A stretch of 17,379 bases of DNA, from assembly GCA_003641465.1 (NCBI GenBank), contig QNAJ01000005.1, positions 1 through 17,379 of the forward strand. Reading direction: 5' to 3'. Numbering within the stretch: the first letter of the stretch is position 1; each line of letters begins with the position of its first letter. The position numbers were made by a program, and so were the translations under genes. Below, in pieces: positions 1 to 6,989 of the stretch. The DNA is from Verrucomicrobiota bacterium. Its GTDB lineage: Bacteria; Verrucomicrobiota; Kiritimatiellia; B70-G9. The notes below the pieces were generated by a model that worked only from the letters and a program-made list of their open reading frames with translations, was not told where the DNA came from and did not search any database.

Positions 1-171
1 TCCCAATGTTTTTACACCGCGGATGAACTCAGCGGCCCCCGGTACCAGTCGAACATCCTGAGCCCGGTGCGGAGAGTCAACAATGCCCTGCTCTTCATTA
101 TAGATGAGCTCATTCAGGGTTCCGTCGCGGTCTATGAATACCGCTCGACGTACTGGCCGTTCACGCTCCAT
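1..171 (-). CDS. gmhB: GmhB-type HAD phosphatase (D-glycero-D-manno-heptose-1,7-bisphosphate 7-phosphatase family), N-terminal part only
   Basis: Only the first 57 codons lie in the window; the gene runs off the left edge. The ATG is at 171, ten bases after the stop of the upstream dehydrogenase homolog, with an AGGTGAG-type ribosome binding site overlapping that stop. The visible sequence has the HAD motif I, FIDRDGTLN, with the nucleophile Asp14 and general acid Asp16. It continues into a stretch with a conserved DSP(H)...LVPGA pattern typical of GmhB and histidinol-phosphatase-like HADs. GmhB removes the 7-phosphate of heptose 1,7-bisphosphate in the cytoplasm. The family is normally about 180 residues, so roughly two thirds is missing. 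The HddC-like nucleotidyltransferase in the same operon supports the heptose role, but a related HAD phosphatase (for example HisB-N) cannot be excluded from 57 residues. Confidence 0.8.
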   Translation of the reverse strand, partial: MERERPVRRAVFIDRDGTLNELIYNEEQGIVDSPHRAQDVRLVPGAAEFIRGVKTLG

Positions 172-181
172 ACTGACCCTC

Positions 182-1495
182 TCACCTGCCTATACCGATG
201 CCCTGCCACCTCAGCCCCTGGGCGGCCAGCTCATCAGGGGGCAGCATGTTGTTGCAGTCGAAGACTATGTTACCCCTCATTCGGCGGGCGACCTCGGCGA
301 AATCCTGGCTCTTGAACTCCGGCCATCCGGTAATAACCAGAAGGGCATCAGCTCCATCACATGGGGACAGGGCATCTTCCCGAACTTCAAAAGTCGCTTC
401 AGTGAGCTCCGAAAGGTCCGCTCTCGGATCATAGGCCCGCACCGAAGCCCCGCTTCTAAGGAGTTCGGCGATAATCATTAGTGAAGCAGATCTCCTCAGC
501 GTGCTGGTGCCCGGCTTATAGGTGAGTCCCCAAACAGCGATCCGCCTGCCTCGGAGTCCACCCAGAATTTCGTCAAGGCGCCTGACCGGAAGGAGAAGCT
601 GCTTCTGATTTGCCGCCCAAAGGCCGTCCAGAAAGGGTGTGGGAACTCCCTTGTTTCTGCCGATACGCAGCAACGCACGCGTGTCGCGTGCCAGGGTTCC
701 TCCGGAGAATCCCAACCCGGGCGACAGCATGGCTCGTGGGCCGACACGCGGCTCCAGTCTCAACAATTCCGCCAGCCGCCGCCCATCCACCTTGACCGCT
801 TCACAGAGATTCCCGATCTCATTGCCGAACGTGACCTGGGTCGCGAGAAATGCATTCAAGGCATGCTTCAGCATCTCTGCGGTACGCAGGTCGCAGCGCT
901 GCCATTCTTCGTGAAATACCCCCAGTACTCTGGATAGGCGCTCAAATACCCAGTCATGGTTGGTGCCTACCACCGGAAGTGCTGGATGGCGGAATCTTTC
1001 AATTGCCTGCCCGAGACGCAGGTTCTCAGGGGAATAGGCTATTCCCACATGCAAATCCGGACGCCGGTTGCGAATCTCTTGTTCCAGCATGTCGCACGTT
1101 CCCACCGGCACCTGCGCCGTTACCAGGATCGGAACCCCGTTCGCCAAGCCGGCGGCTATTTTCTGGAGATCACTCACCACGCTGCTTATATCCGGGTTAT
1201 CATCCTCGTCAACCGGCGTGTCGTGCATGAGCCACACTTGGGTGCACCCCTGTACCGCTTGCTCCAGGTCGGACGTGAAACGCAGCCGACCCTGTCCCAG
1301 TCCCTTCTTCAGCAATTCTTCCAAGCCGGGCTCGTACACCGGCGGGTCTCCATGGCGGAGTCGCTCCACACGTGCCGAATCTGAGTCGCCCGCTACCACA
1401 TCAAAGCCCGCATCCGCCAGACACGCGGCCCCGACTACTCCCTGATGCCACAAACCTATTACTGTGATAGACTCGGACCTATCTCCTGAAGACAT
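182..1495 (-). CDS. UDP-glucose/GDP-mannose dehydrogenase family protein lacking the catalytic cysteine
   Basis: The 437-residue length and three-domain order match nucleotide-sugar 6-dehydrogenases: an N-terminal Rossmann domain, a central dimerisation domain and a C-terminal nucleotide-binding domain. The usual GxGYVG is replaced by GLWHQG (residues 14-19), with Asp37 following as the NAD ribose ligand. The central helix keeps the family Lys210 and Asn214. The signature GFGGSCFPKD loop reads GFSGGTLARD, putting Thr267 where the thioester-forming Cys belongs, while Asp271 is kept. The SPEFLREG motif is SPENLRLG. The C-terminal domain has GLTYKPGTSTLRRS where the family usually has FKPNTDDxRES. 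I read this as a divergent subfamily that cannot carry out the normal two-step oxidation to a uronic acid. It could do a single oxidation, act on another substrate or be regulatory. Codon use and integrity look normal. It starts at ATG 1495 behind an A-rich leader with an AAAAGGCG site. Confidence 0.85.
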   Translation of the reverse strand: MSSGDRSESITVIGLWHQGVVGAACLADAGFDVVAGDSDSARVERLRHGDPPVYEPGLEELLKKGLGQGRLRFTSDLEQAVQGCTQVWLMHDTPVDEDDNPDISSVVSDLQKIAAGLANGVPILVTAQVPVGTCDMLEQEIRNRRPDLHVGIAYSPENLRLGQAIERFRHPALPVVGTNHDWVFERLSRVLGVFHEEWQRCDLRTAEMLKHALNAFLATQVTFGNEIGNLCEAVKVDGRRLAELLRLEPRVGPRAMLSPGLGFSGGTLARDTRALLRIGRNKGVPTPFLDGLWAANQKQLLLPVRRLDEILGGLRGRRIAVWGLTYKPGTSTLRRSASLMIIAELLRSGASVRAYDPRADLSELTEATFEVREDALSPCDGADALLVITGWPEFKSQDFAEVARRMRGNIVFDCNNMLPPDELAAQGLRWQGIGIGR

Positions 1496-1552
1496 TTTTT
1501 TCGCCTTTTCCGGCCTTTTTTGGGGTACGTATCTTTTCGCCGGTATTCTTCC

Positions 1553-2539
1553 CTACTCTTTCCCCAGCATGCGGCGCACCGCTATCCGAACGGCCTCGTC
1601 CGAGCTCAACCGCGCCTTCCAGCCCAAGCGGTTGATTTTTTCCACCGTGATATGAACGCGCGGTTGGTCCCCGGGCCAGGCACGCGGCGTGCCCTCAATC
1701 ACTATACGTGTATTTTTCAAGCCCATTTCCTCCAGGACTATCTGTGCGATTTTCGTTACCGGTGTCACGCTGTCGGTACCCAGATTGAAAATCTCACACG
1801 GCTTCTGGTCGTCAAGCTCCGTATTCAGCAGTCCGAAAGCCATTCCCTCAATACATTCTTCCACCAGGAAGTAGTTTTTCTCCTGCCGCCCGTCCCCCTT
1901 GATGAGCAACTCATCTGGATTTTCTCTGAGTCGGTGGATGAAATCATAGATCACCCCATGGGTCATTCGTGCACCAATTACATTTCCAAAGCGAAATATC
2001 CATCCCCTTAATCCATACATATGGCAGTAGCAGCAGATAAAGGCTTCACTGCCTATCTTTCCCGCCGCATATCCCGAAATCGGGCACAGCGGACCGGCGT
2101 CCTCCGATACAGCACGATCCTCACACAGTGAACCGTATACCGCTCCGGTGGAAGAGAAAACTATATCCCGGATACCGCACTGCCGCATGGCCTCGACCAT
2201 GTTGAAAGTCGCTTCGACACAATCGCGGAGATCCCGCTCAGGCCGCTCATGAGAACCGATAATGTCGGTATTGGCTGCCAGATGCCAGACCAAGTCGTGT
2301 CCCCGTACAGCTTCGATCAGCCGCTTCCGGTCAAGCATATCCGCCCTGATGAACGTAAAGTTTGGCTTTCCAATGTGCTGTTCGATGAATTCTATTTTCC
2401 CATTGGACAAATTATCATAAGCAGTAACCTCGTATCCCTGTGGTACCAGTATATCCAGAAGATGACTGCCGATAAACCCCGCGCCCCCCGACACGAAGAT
2501 TTTTCTGTATCTGTCTTTAAGCAACCTGGCCACGGTCAT
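1553..2539 (-). CDS. NAD-dependent epimerase/dehydratase, extended SDR family (paralog B)
   Basis: This 328-residue extended SDR has the NAD-binding motif GGAGFIGS (residues 18-25), Asp42 after the second strand for the cofactor ribose, and the HLAAN motif. The active site is complete: Thr131 in SSTGAVYG, and Tyr157 with Lys161 in GYAAGK. It is a cytoplasmic sugar-nucleotide epimerase or dehydratase; the exact substrate cannot be read from sequence. The ATG at 2539 overlaps the stop of the nucleotidyltransferase by four bases (ATGA), behind an AAGGA site, so the two are translationally coupled. It is clearly paralogous to the SDR at 5257-6237; both share the HGVxYDFxHRL and GDGRQ blocks. The usual YLHVDD substrate-loop motif is changed here to YFLVEEC, which suggests a different substrate from paralog A. 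Confidence 0.88.
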   Translation of the reverse strand: MTVARLLKDRYRKIFVSGGAGFIGSHLLDILVPQGYEVTAYDNLSNGKIEFIEQHIGKPNFTFIRADMLDRKRLIEAVRGHDLVWHLAANTDIIGSHERPERDLRDCVEATFNMVEAMRQCGIRDIVFSSTGAVYGSLCEDRAVSEDAGPLCPISGYAAGKIGSEAFICCYCHMYGLRGWIFRFGNVIGARMTHGVIYDFIHRLRENPDELLIKGDGRQEKNYFLVEECIEGMAFGLLNTELDDQKPCEIFNLGTDSVTPVTKIAQIVLEEMGLKNTRIVIEGTPRAWPGDQPRVHITVEKINRLGWKARLSSDEAVRIAVRRMLGKE

Positions 2540-3267
2540 TGTCCCGTCCTTGTTTCTGACAGGTACCGTTCAAGCTCCTTCAATCCTTCGGGACTACCGA
2601 TTTCGTAGAAGCGACTGAAAACTTCGTGTGCAGCCAGCTCGCCCTGACGAGCCAGATCTGATTGGATTACCGCCAGCTCAAAAGGCTGCGGGTGGCTCCG
2701 GTACCTTTCAATGACGTTGCGCCGGAAGAAATTTATCCCGTAGTCGATGAATTCAAACTGGTTCCCGACTTCATCCTTGGAGTAGCGCACCACCTTACCG
2801 TCGCGGACCTCGGCGTTACTGCGATCCCAGCGATTTCGGTTCCGGAACACACACATCATCGCCGGCAGTGGCTGTGAAAGGAACGCGCGAATCACCGCTT
2901 TGTAGTCGATCGGCAGGTAGGCATCTCCATAAACAACCATGAAATACCCATTCAGTAAGGGCAGCGCCCGTACCAGAGCTCCACCGGTTCCTGCAAGCTC
3001 TTTACAATCCTCGCGGGAGTAGGTCACTTCCACACCCCACCGCGTGCCGTCTCCGACGTATTCTTCCACCTCTTCGGCTCCGAAACCGATGCACAACATG
3101 ATGCGGTGCAAGCCATTAGCAGAGAGGAGTCGCAGCTGATGATCAATAAACGGTTGCCCGGCAATGGGTATGAGGGCCTTCGGCTTCCCGGGCCAAAGAT
3201 GACTTACGCGGGTTCCCAATCCACCGGCCAGAATGACTACCTGGATGTCCTGTTCAGCCCTGCTCAC
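2536..3267 (-). CDS. Sugar-1-phosphate nucleotidyltransferase, HddC-like
   Basis: This nucleotidyltransferase transfers NMP from an NTP to a sugar 1-phosphate. The signature GGLGTR (residues 15-20 from the chosen start) is followed by PGKPKALIPIAG, with the Lys that contacts the phosphates. Further on come a GTGGAL motif and YGDAYL, which holds a metal-binding Asp. The compact ~243-residue form without a C-terminal acyltransferase or left-handed helix resembles HddC (D-glycero-alpha-D-manno-heptose 1-phosphate guanylyltransferase) more than RmlA or ManC. A GmhB-like phosphatase in the same operon supports a heptose substrate, but GDP specificity is inferred. Start choice: the reading frame stays open to a GTG at 3318, which would overlap the upstream gene by 65 nt. 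I prefer the GTG at 3267 because it gives the usual short N-terminus before VVILAGG and only a 14 nt overlap, although its ribosome binding site (AAGGGG, 12 nt away) is not ideal. Confidence 0.85.
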   Translation of the reverse strand: MSRAEQDIQVVILAGGLGTRVSHLWPGKPKALIPIAGQPFIDHQLRLLSANGLHRIMLCIGFGAEEVEEYVGDGTRWGVEVTYSREDCKELAGTGGALVRALPLLNGYFMVVYGDAYLPIDYKAVIRAFLSQPLPAMMCVFRNRNRWDRSNAEVRDGKVVRYSKDEVGNQFEFIDYGINFFRRNVIERYRSHPQPFELAVIQSDLARQGELAAHEVFSRFYEIGSPEGLKELERYLSETRTGQ

Positions 3268-4207
3268 GAAGCTGTTCAACCCCTTGAGATCTCCAGTACT
3301 CCAGAATTGCGGAGACACTCTGCTCCAGCGAATATTGAGGATGCCACCCTAATTCCCTAATGCGAGACGGATCGCCAACCTTGTAGGGCTCATCATGTGG
3401 TCTCACTCTGGAGGGGTCGACCACTACCTCCACAGAGGACCGCGCCTGTGCGATGAATTCCCCCAAAAGATCCTGTACCGATACGCCTTGGCCCGAACAG
3501 ATGTTATACACCTCTCCACTAATCCCCCGTTCGAGACACGCAATGAATCCTTCCACTCCATCCCGCACGTCAATGAAATCGCGTACGACCTCCAGGTTCC
3601 CGACCGCAAGCACCCGGGCCAATCCTCTTTCTATCCTCACAATGCCTCGAGCAAAGTCAGACGCTACATCACCTGTCTTTCCGGGGCCAATCAGGAAAAA
3701 TGGCCGTACGCGGATGATATCCAGGCCATAACGGCCGGCATATATCCGCGCCATTTCGTCCACCAGCAGCTTGCTCATCCCGTAGATGCTGCTGGGCCCG
3801 AGACGGTCTTCTTCCACAAGAGGACGCGGAGGATCGGGAACTGCGTATTCCGCGCTGGAGCACGCCAGTAACAGTCGGCCCCTAAAGCCTGCATTTCTCA
3901 GTTCCTCCAGCAGGTTCACGGTTCCCAGAACGTTGACCCGGCAGGTCTCCCGGGGATGCTCCCAGGAAGGCCCCACTAGACTACGGGCGGCGAGGTGCAC
4001 AATCCTCTCAGGCTGGAAACGTTGCAGGGCCGACGCCACCCACCCGCGATCTGTAATGTCGCCCCATACGTACTCGACATCGCCAGCCGTATCAGGAGGG
4101 CCGCCCCTGCGGTGCAAACAGGCCACTATCTTGACTTCCATCTGCCGCAGCCTACTCAGAAGCCAACGTCCGATGAACCCCCCTGCCCCTGTTATCAGAA
4201 CCGTCAT
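3254..4207 (-). CDS. Extended SDR, GDP-4-keto-6-deoxymannose reductase (RMD)/GMD-like
   Basis: This 317-residue SDR opens with the Rossmann motif GAGGFIGR (residues 7-14) and has HLAARSLVGPSWEHP, VNVLGTVNLLE and the catalytic set Ser117 (in ACSSAEYA), Tyr142 and Lys146 (YGMSK). The downstream part reads RPFFLIGPGKTGDVASDFARGI and VRDFIDVRD. This closely resembles the GDP-4-dehydro-6-deoxy-D-mannose reductase (RMD) and GDP-mannose dehydratase branch of the SDRs. These enzymes make GDP-rhamnose or, on heptose substrates, GDP-6-deoxy-heptose. The catalytic-loop pattern SSxEY fits a reductase better than the STSE of 4,6-dehydratases. It starts at ATG 4207, 51 nt after the Gfo/Idh/MocA gene, with only a weak ribosome binding site, and its 3' end overlaps the nucleotidyltransferase. 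I infer a deoxy-sugar step in the same pathway; substrate identity is unproven. Confidence 0.82.
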   Translation of the reverse strand: MTVLITGAGGFIGRWLLSRLRQMEVKIVACLHRRGGPPDTAGDVEYVWGDITDRGWVASALQRFQPERIVHLAARSLVGPSWEHPRETCRVNVLGTVNLLEELRNAGFRGRLLLACSSAEYAVPDPPRPLVEEDRLGPSSIYGMSKLLVDEMARIYAGRYGLDIIRVRPFFLIGPGKTGDVASDFARGIVRIERGLARVLAVGNLEVVRDFIDVRDGVEGFIACLERGISGEVYNICSGQGVSVQDLLGEFIAQARSSVEVVVDPSRVRPHDEPYKVGDPSRIRELGWHPQYSLEQSVSAILEYWRSQGVEQLREQG

Positions 4208-4258
4208 GATGGCGTTCTTTCATGTGGCCGGCCTCATGCGGGCCTGATATCTCCCACC

Positions 4259-5260
4259 CTAGAGTTCTATGACGGTTTTCCGTTCCTCGGCCCTATACGC
4301 GGCGAGGGCAACCTCCATGGCTGCCAAACCATCCCGTCCACTTCCGATCGGTTCGCGCCCTTCCTCGATCGCAGCCATGAATTCCTTCCATTCCTCCCGC
4401 CATGAACGGTCCGCGCCTCTGTACTCCGTGACTACGTCCTGAAATGGCGCGGTAAAGTCTCGCCGTCCTACAAACAGGCGTTCGGTCCCGTAACTGGCGC
4501 CCAGCCCTTCCACAGTGATATATCCGTCTTCTCCGAGGATCTCGAAGCTGAAAAGATTTTTCCATTGCGTCAGACTGGCGTGCATGAGTGCTGTAGCGCC
4601 GGTATGAAATCTGAATAAAGCCATTCCGTTATCCTCGAGCGGCTGGCCGCGGAAGTAGTAGATTCCAGTCATGCAGCTTACCTCGCTTACCTCTCCCAGG
4701 AACCATCGGAAAAGATCAATGGCGTGGATGCCCTGCTCAATGAACTGGCCGCCGGCTGCTTGCTTGGGATCCGCGCGCCACTCCTTCTCGTATTCCGGCC
4801 GGCCGCAAATGCCGTAGCGACACCGCCCCAGTACGGGTCTGCCGATCCGTCCGGCGTCCACCAGTCTTTTGGCTTCCCATACCGCCGGGTGGTGCCGGTG
4901 GTTGAAGCCGCACTTCAGAACCTTTCCCGACTTCTGCCAGGCTTGCACCATGTGCTGGGCTTCATCCAGGGTGCGCGCCAGCGGCTTCTCACACAGCACG
5001 TGCTTGCCAGCTTCCAGGGCGGAGATAGTCATTTCAGCGTGTACGTATGGCGGCGTACATACCAGAACTATGTCTATGCTGTCGTCGGCTATCACCGACT
5101 GCCAGTCATTCGTCCACCGACACCCGAAGCGCTCAGCCGCACGTCGGGCATGATCCTCGTGGCGGCTGGCGATTACAGCGAGCTCAGTGCCCGGCCAATC
5201 GCGGACCACGGGTGCGCGGCGGTGACATTGGAGACCCGAACCTATTATCCCCACCCTCAT
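4259..5260 (-). CDS. Gfo/Idh/MocA-family NAD(P)-dependent oxidoreductase
   Basis: This 333-residue protein has an N-terminal Rossmann fold starting GIIGSGLQ, the VCTPPYVHAEM stretch and the family motif EKPLA (Lys92 contacts substrate). The C-terminal alpha/beta domain carries GGQFIEQGIHAIDLFRW, with His179 at the catalytic His position and Glu175 where many members have Asp. Family members oxidise or reduce a sugar hydroxyl, including nucleotide sugars at C3 (WlbA type), in the cytoplasm. The ATG at 5260 overlaps the preceding epimerase stop by four bases and lies behind AGGAGGTGA, the best Shine-Dalgarno sequence in the window, so this protein is probably made at a high level. Between two SDR genes it likely performs a redox step on a nucleotide sugar. 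Substrate and cofactor preference are not readable from sequence. Confidence 0.88.
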   Translation of the reverse strand: MRVGIIGSGLQCHRRAPVVRDWPGTELAVIASRHEDHARRAAERFGCRWTNDWQSVIADDSIDIVLVCTPPYVHAEMTISALEAGKHVLCEKPLARTLDEAQHMVQAWQKSGKVLKCGFNHRHHPAVWEAKRLVDAGRIGRPVLGRCRYGICGRPEYEKEWRADPKQAAGGQFIEQGIHAIDLFRWFLGEVSEVSCMTGIYYFRGQPLEDNGMALFRFHTGATALMHASLTQWKNLFSFEILGEDGYITVEGLGASYGTERLFVGRRDFTAPFQDVVTEYRGADRSWREEWKEFMAAIEEGREPIGSGRDGLAAMEVALAAYRAEERKTVIEL

Positions 5261-6237
5261 TCCATCACCTCCTCCCGTGCCTCAGCGAGAATCGCTTCCA
5301 CGGCTGCTTCGACGGCTTCGTGTGAAGAACGTCGGTTTTGCCATCCCAGCGCGCGGATTCGTGTGGTATCCAAGCGGTAGACCGGAACGTCGGCCTTCCA
5401 TCCTCGAGCCCCCCCGGTAAACTCATATTTCACTCCAGTGAGTCCCATCTTTGATACGACAATGTCAGCAATTTCCCTGACCGTCAGGTAGTCATCGGTA
5501 CCCACATTGAAGACGTCGTAATTTTTCTTCTGTGCCATGGTCAGAAGCGCAAATGCCGCCACTACGTCGTCTACATGGAGATAAGGCTTACTTTGGCGGC
5601 CGTCGCCGAAGATCAGGAGCCTTTCAGGGTTTTTCATCAGGCGATGTACAAAGTCGTACGCCACCCCGTGTGTCTGGTGAGGACCTACTATGTTGGCAAA
5701 CCGGCAGACGGTTCCCCGCATGTCAAACAGGTGGCAATAGGCACTGATCAAAGCTTCGCTGGCGAGCTTGCTCGCCCCATAGGTGGAGATTGGAATCATG
5801 CGGGGAAATTCCTCCGGAACCGGCTCGGGTTCGACATCGCCATATACGCCGCTGCCGGAGGTAAAGAAAATGCGCTCCGCTCCCACCTCCCTCATCGCCT
5901 CGAGAACATTGTGTGTCAGGTAGGTCCCGTTCCAGAAATCGATCGCCGGCTCTCCGGCGGCCCGCGCAATATCGGAATTAGCAGCGAAATGAAATACCCA
6001 GTGGTGGCCTTCCATGGCCCTGCGGAGCGAGCCAAATTCCCGCACATCACCGGTTATTACCCTCAAGCGCCGATTACCCTTCCATCGTTCCAGATAGCGG
6101 GCTTTGCCGGTACTGAAGTTATCATACACGGTGACTCGGGCCGAGGTCTCTTCCATCAGATACCGGATCCAGTTTGACCCGATAAAGCCCGCGCCACCCG
6201 TGACAAAGATACTCAGACCTTTGAAACTGTCGCTCAT
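5257..6237 (-). CDS. NAD-dependent epimerase/dehydratase, extended SDR family (paralog A), first gene of the sugar operon
   Basis: This SDR carries GGAGFIGS (residues 14-21), Asp39 for NAD, HFAAN, and the Tyr153/Lys157 pair in STYGASK. The loop that normally supplies the catalytic Ser/Thr four residues before the VYG tyrosine reads TSGSGVYG, so that position is Gly128, flanked by Ser127 and Ser129. The substrate loop GDGRQSKPYLHVDD is canonical. Its overall match to the SDR at 1553-2539 is strong, so an ancestral gene probably duplicated inside this operon. The frame opens at a GTG at 6249, but I choose the ATG at 6237 because it lies five bases after TGGGGG. This is the first gene transcribed in the minus-strand cluster, and a candidate promoter lies directly upstream. 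Confidence 0.87.
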   Translation of the reverse strand: MSDSFKGLSIFVTGGAGFIGSNWIRYLMEETSARVTVYDNFSTGKARYLERWKGNRRLRVITGDVREFGSLRRAMEGHHWVFHFAANSDIARAAGEPAIDFWNGTYLTHNVLEAMREVGAERIFFTSGSGVYGDVEPEPVPEEFPRMIPISTYGASKLASEALISAYCHLFDMRGTVCRFANIVGPHQTHGVAYDFVHRLMKNPERLLIFGDGRQSKPYLHVDDVVAAFALLTMAQKKNYDVFNVGTDDYLTVREIADIVVSKMGLTGVKYEFTGGARGWKADVPVYRLDTTRIRALGWQNRRSSHEAVEAAVEAILAEAREEVME

Positions 6238-6259
6238 CACAACCCCCACGACCGCTAGA

Positions 6260-6289
6260 TATATAGATGCTGAATACTAATCGCCTCAA
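6260..6289 (-). promoter_or_regulatory. Candidate sigma70-type promoter for the nucleotide-sugar operon
   Basis: On the minus strand TTGAGG (6289-6284) and TATATA (6265-6260) are separated by 18 bases, and the -10 box lies about 23 bases before the chosen ATG of the first SDR gene. The same AT-rich stretch separates this operon from the divergent TPR gene. The -35 box overlaps the start codon of that TPR gene, so the two transcripts could interfere. Found by eye; no alignment or experimental support. Confidence 0.35.
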
Positions 6290-6850
6290 ATGAGCAATGA
6301 CAAGACATCTTCCGTCGGGCTGCGGGCCGCCCCCCTATTCTGGCGGAGGGTTCGACTCGCAGTCCCCTTTCTGTTGGTGCTGATGGCATGCATCACCTTT
6401 CTTCGGCTCCGGGACTACCGTGATAGCCTTACCCTCTGGCGTCAAACTCTGGCCCGCGAACCGGAAAGCGTACGAGCCCGTATTTGGCTCGGACTTTACC
6501 ATAAACACCACGGGGACCTGGTCCGTGCCGAGGAACTGTTCCGGAGCGCCAGAAATCTTAATCCATCGGAAGTATCTGCCGCCGTCAATCTGGCCATTAT
6601 CCGAGCTATGTGTGGGGATCTGGACGCTGCAGCAGCCCTGCTTGCGGAGGCAGTGTGTCTCAGACCTGACTCTGTTGCGGCTCGCGCCAATTTGGCCTTC
6701 GCCCTTTACCTTCAGGGGCGTCGCGATCTGGCACTTTCCCAGATCCGGAAGGCTTGGCGGCTTGCCCCCAATGACCCGGATGTCTCCCGCATCGCCGTCG
6801 TCATCGGGGCACGGCTGCCGTCTGAACCTGCAACTCAACGGTCGCAATGA
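6290..6850 (+). CDS. Single-pass membrane protein with three TPR repeats
   Basis: This 186-residue protein has a basic N-terminus, one membrane helix (about residues 22-39), then RDYRDSLTLWRQTL and three 34-residue TPR units (about 62-95, 96-129 and 130-163) with the G-Y/A-L-P spacing of the fold. The stretch from the helix through DSLTLW to the first TPR matches the usual junction in large TPR-containing GT-C/TMTC-like membrane proteins, where the last helix is followed by a tryptophan-rich linker and TPRs. It therefore looks like the C-terminal piece of such a protein without its multi-span glycosyltransferase half. An in-frame TAA nine bases before the ATG rules out a longer reading frame here. 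No Shine-Dalgarno sequence precedes the ATG, so translation may be leaderless, or the true start may differ. It probably acts as a membrane-tethered protein-interaction scaffold; its partner is unknown. Confidence 0.7.
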   Translation: MSNDKTSSVGLRAAPLFWRRVRLAVPFLLVLMACITFLRLRDYRDSLTLWRQTLAREPESVRARIWLGLYHKHHGDLVRAEELFRSARNLNPSEVSAAVNLAIIRAMCGDLDAAAALLAEAVCLRPDSVAARANLAFALYLQGRRDLALSQIRKAWRLAPNDPDVSRIAVVIGARLPSEPATQRSQ

Positions 6851-6854
6851 CTTC

Positions 6855-6889
6855 AGAGGAGGCAGAAATTGCCATGCGTGGCCTCCTCT
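6855..6889. terminator. Perfect 9-bp inverted repeat after the TPR gene
   Basis: AGAGGAGGC (6855-6863) pairs with GCCTCCTCT (6881-6889) around a 17-nt loop, starting four bases after the TPR stop codon. It lies between convergent genes and could end transcription from either side. No T-run follows on either strand, so a classical intrinsic terminator is not shown. Confidence 0.4.
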
Positions 6890-6912
6890 AATGGGGGCGT
6901 AGCAATTCCGAA

Positions 6913-6941
6913 CATCCAGCCGCTGCCGGAGCCTCTGGATG
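6913..6941. repeat. 7-bp inverted repeat in the convergent intergenic region
   Basis: CATCCAG (6913-6919) pairs with CTGGATG (6935-6941) around a 15-nt loop. It is the second of three hairpin-capable repeats between the TPR gene and pntB. Its role is unknown; a contribution to bidirectional termination or mRNA 3'-end stability is plausible. Confidence 0.35.
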
Positions 6942-6972
6942 CGGCGGAGCCTGGGTTGCGAGATGAGTCAGT

Positions 6973-6989
6973 AAGCCGCTAGGCGGCTT
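6973..6989. terminator. Tight 7-bp hairpin overlapping the pntB stop codon
   Basis: AAGCCGC (6973-6979) pairs with GCGGCTT (6983-6989) around a 3-nt loop that contains part of the pntB stop codon. On the plus strand it is followed by CTTTG, a weak T-rich tail, so it might terminate readthrough from the TPR gene. On the minus strand it would form at the 3' end of pntB mRNA. Confidence 0.35.

Noticed and set aside
1496..1552. T-rich runs between the epimerase and dehydrogenase genes as an intrinsic terminator on the plus strand.
   Set aside because: No stable GC stem precedes the T-runs and no plus-strand gene ends there; on the coding strand this is an A-rich leader with an AAAAGGCG ribosome binding site.
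6856..6890. A ribosome-binding-like GAGGAGG followed by a 5-codon ATG...TAA frame, suggesting a leader peptide.
   Set aside because: The SD-like bases are one arm of the perfect inverted repeat and no gene follows on that strand; the hairpin explains the pattern better.
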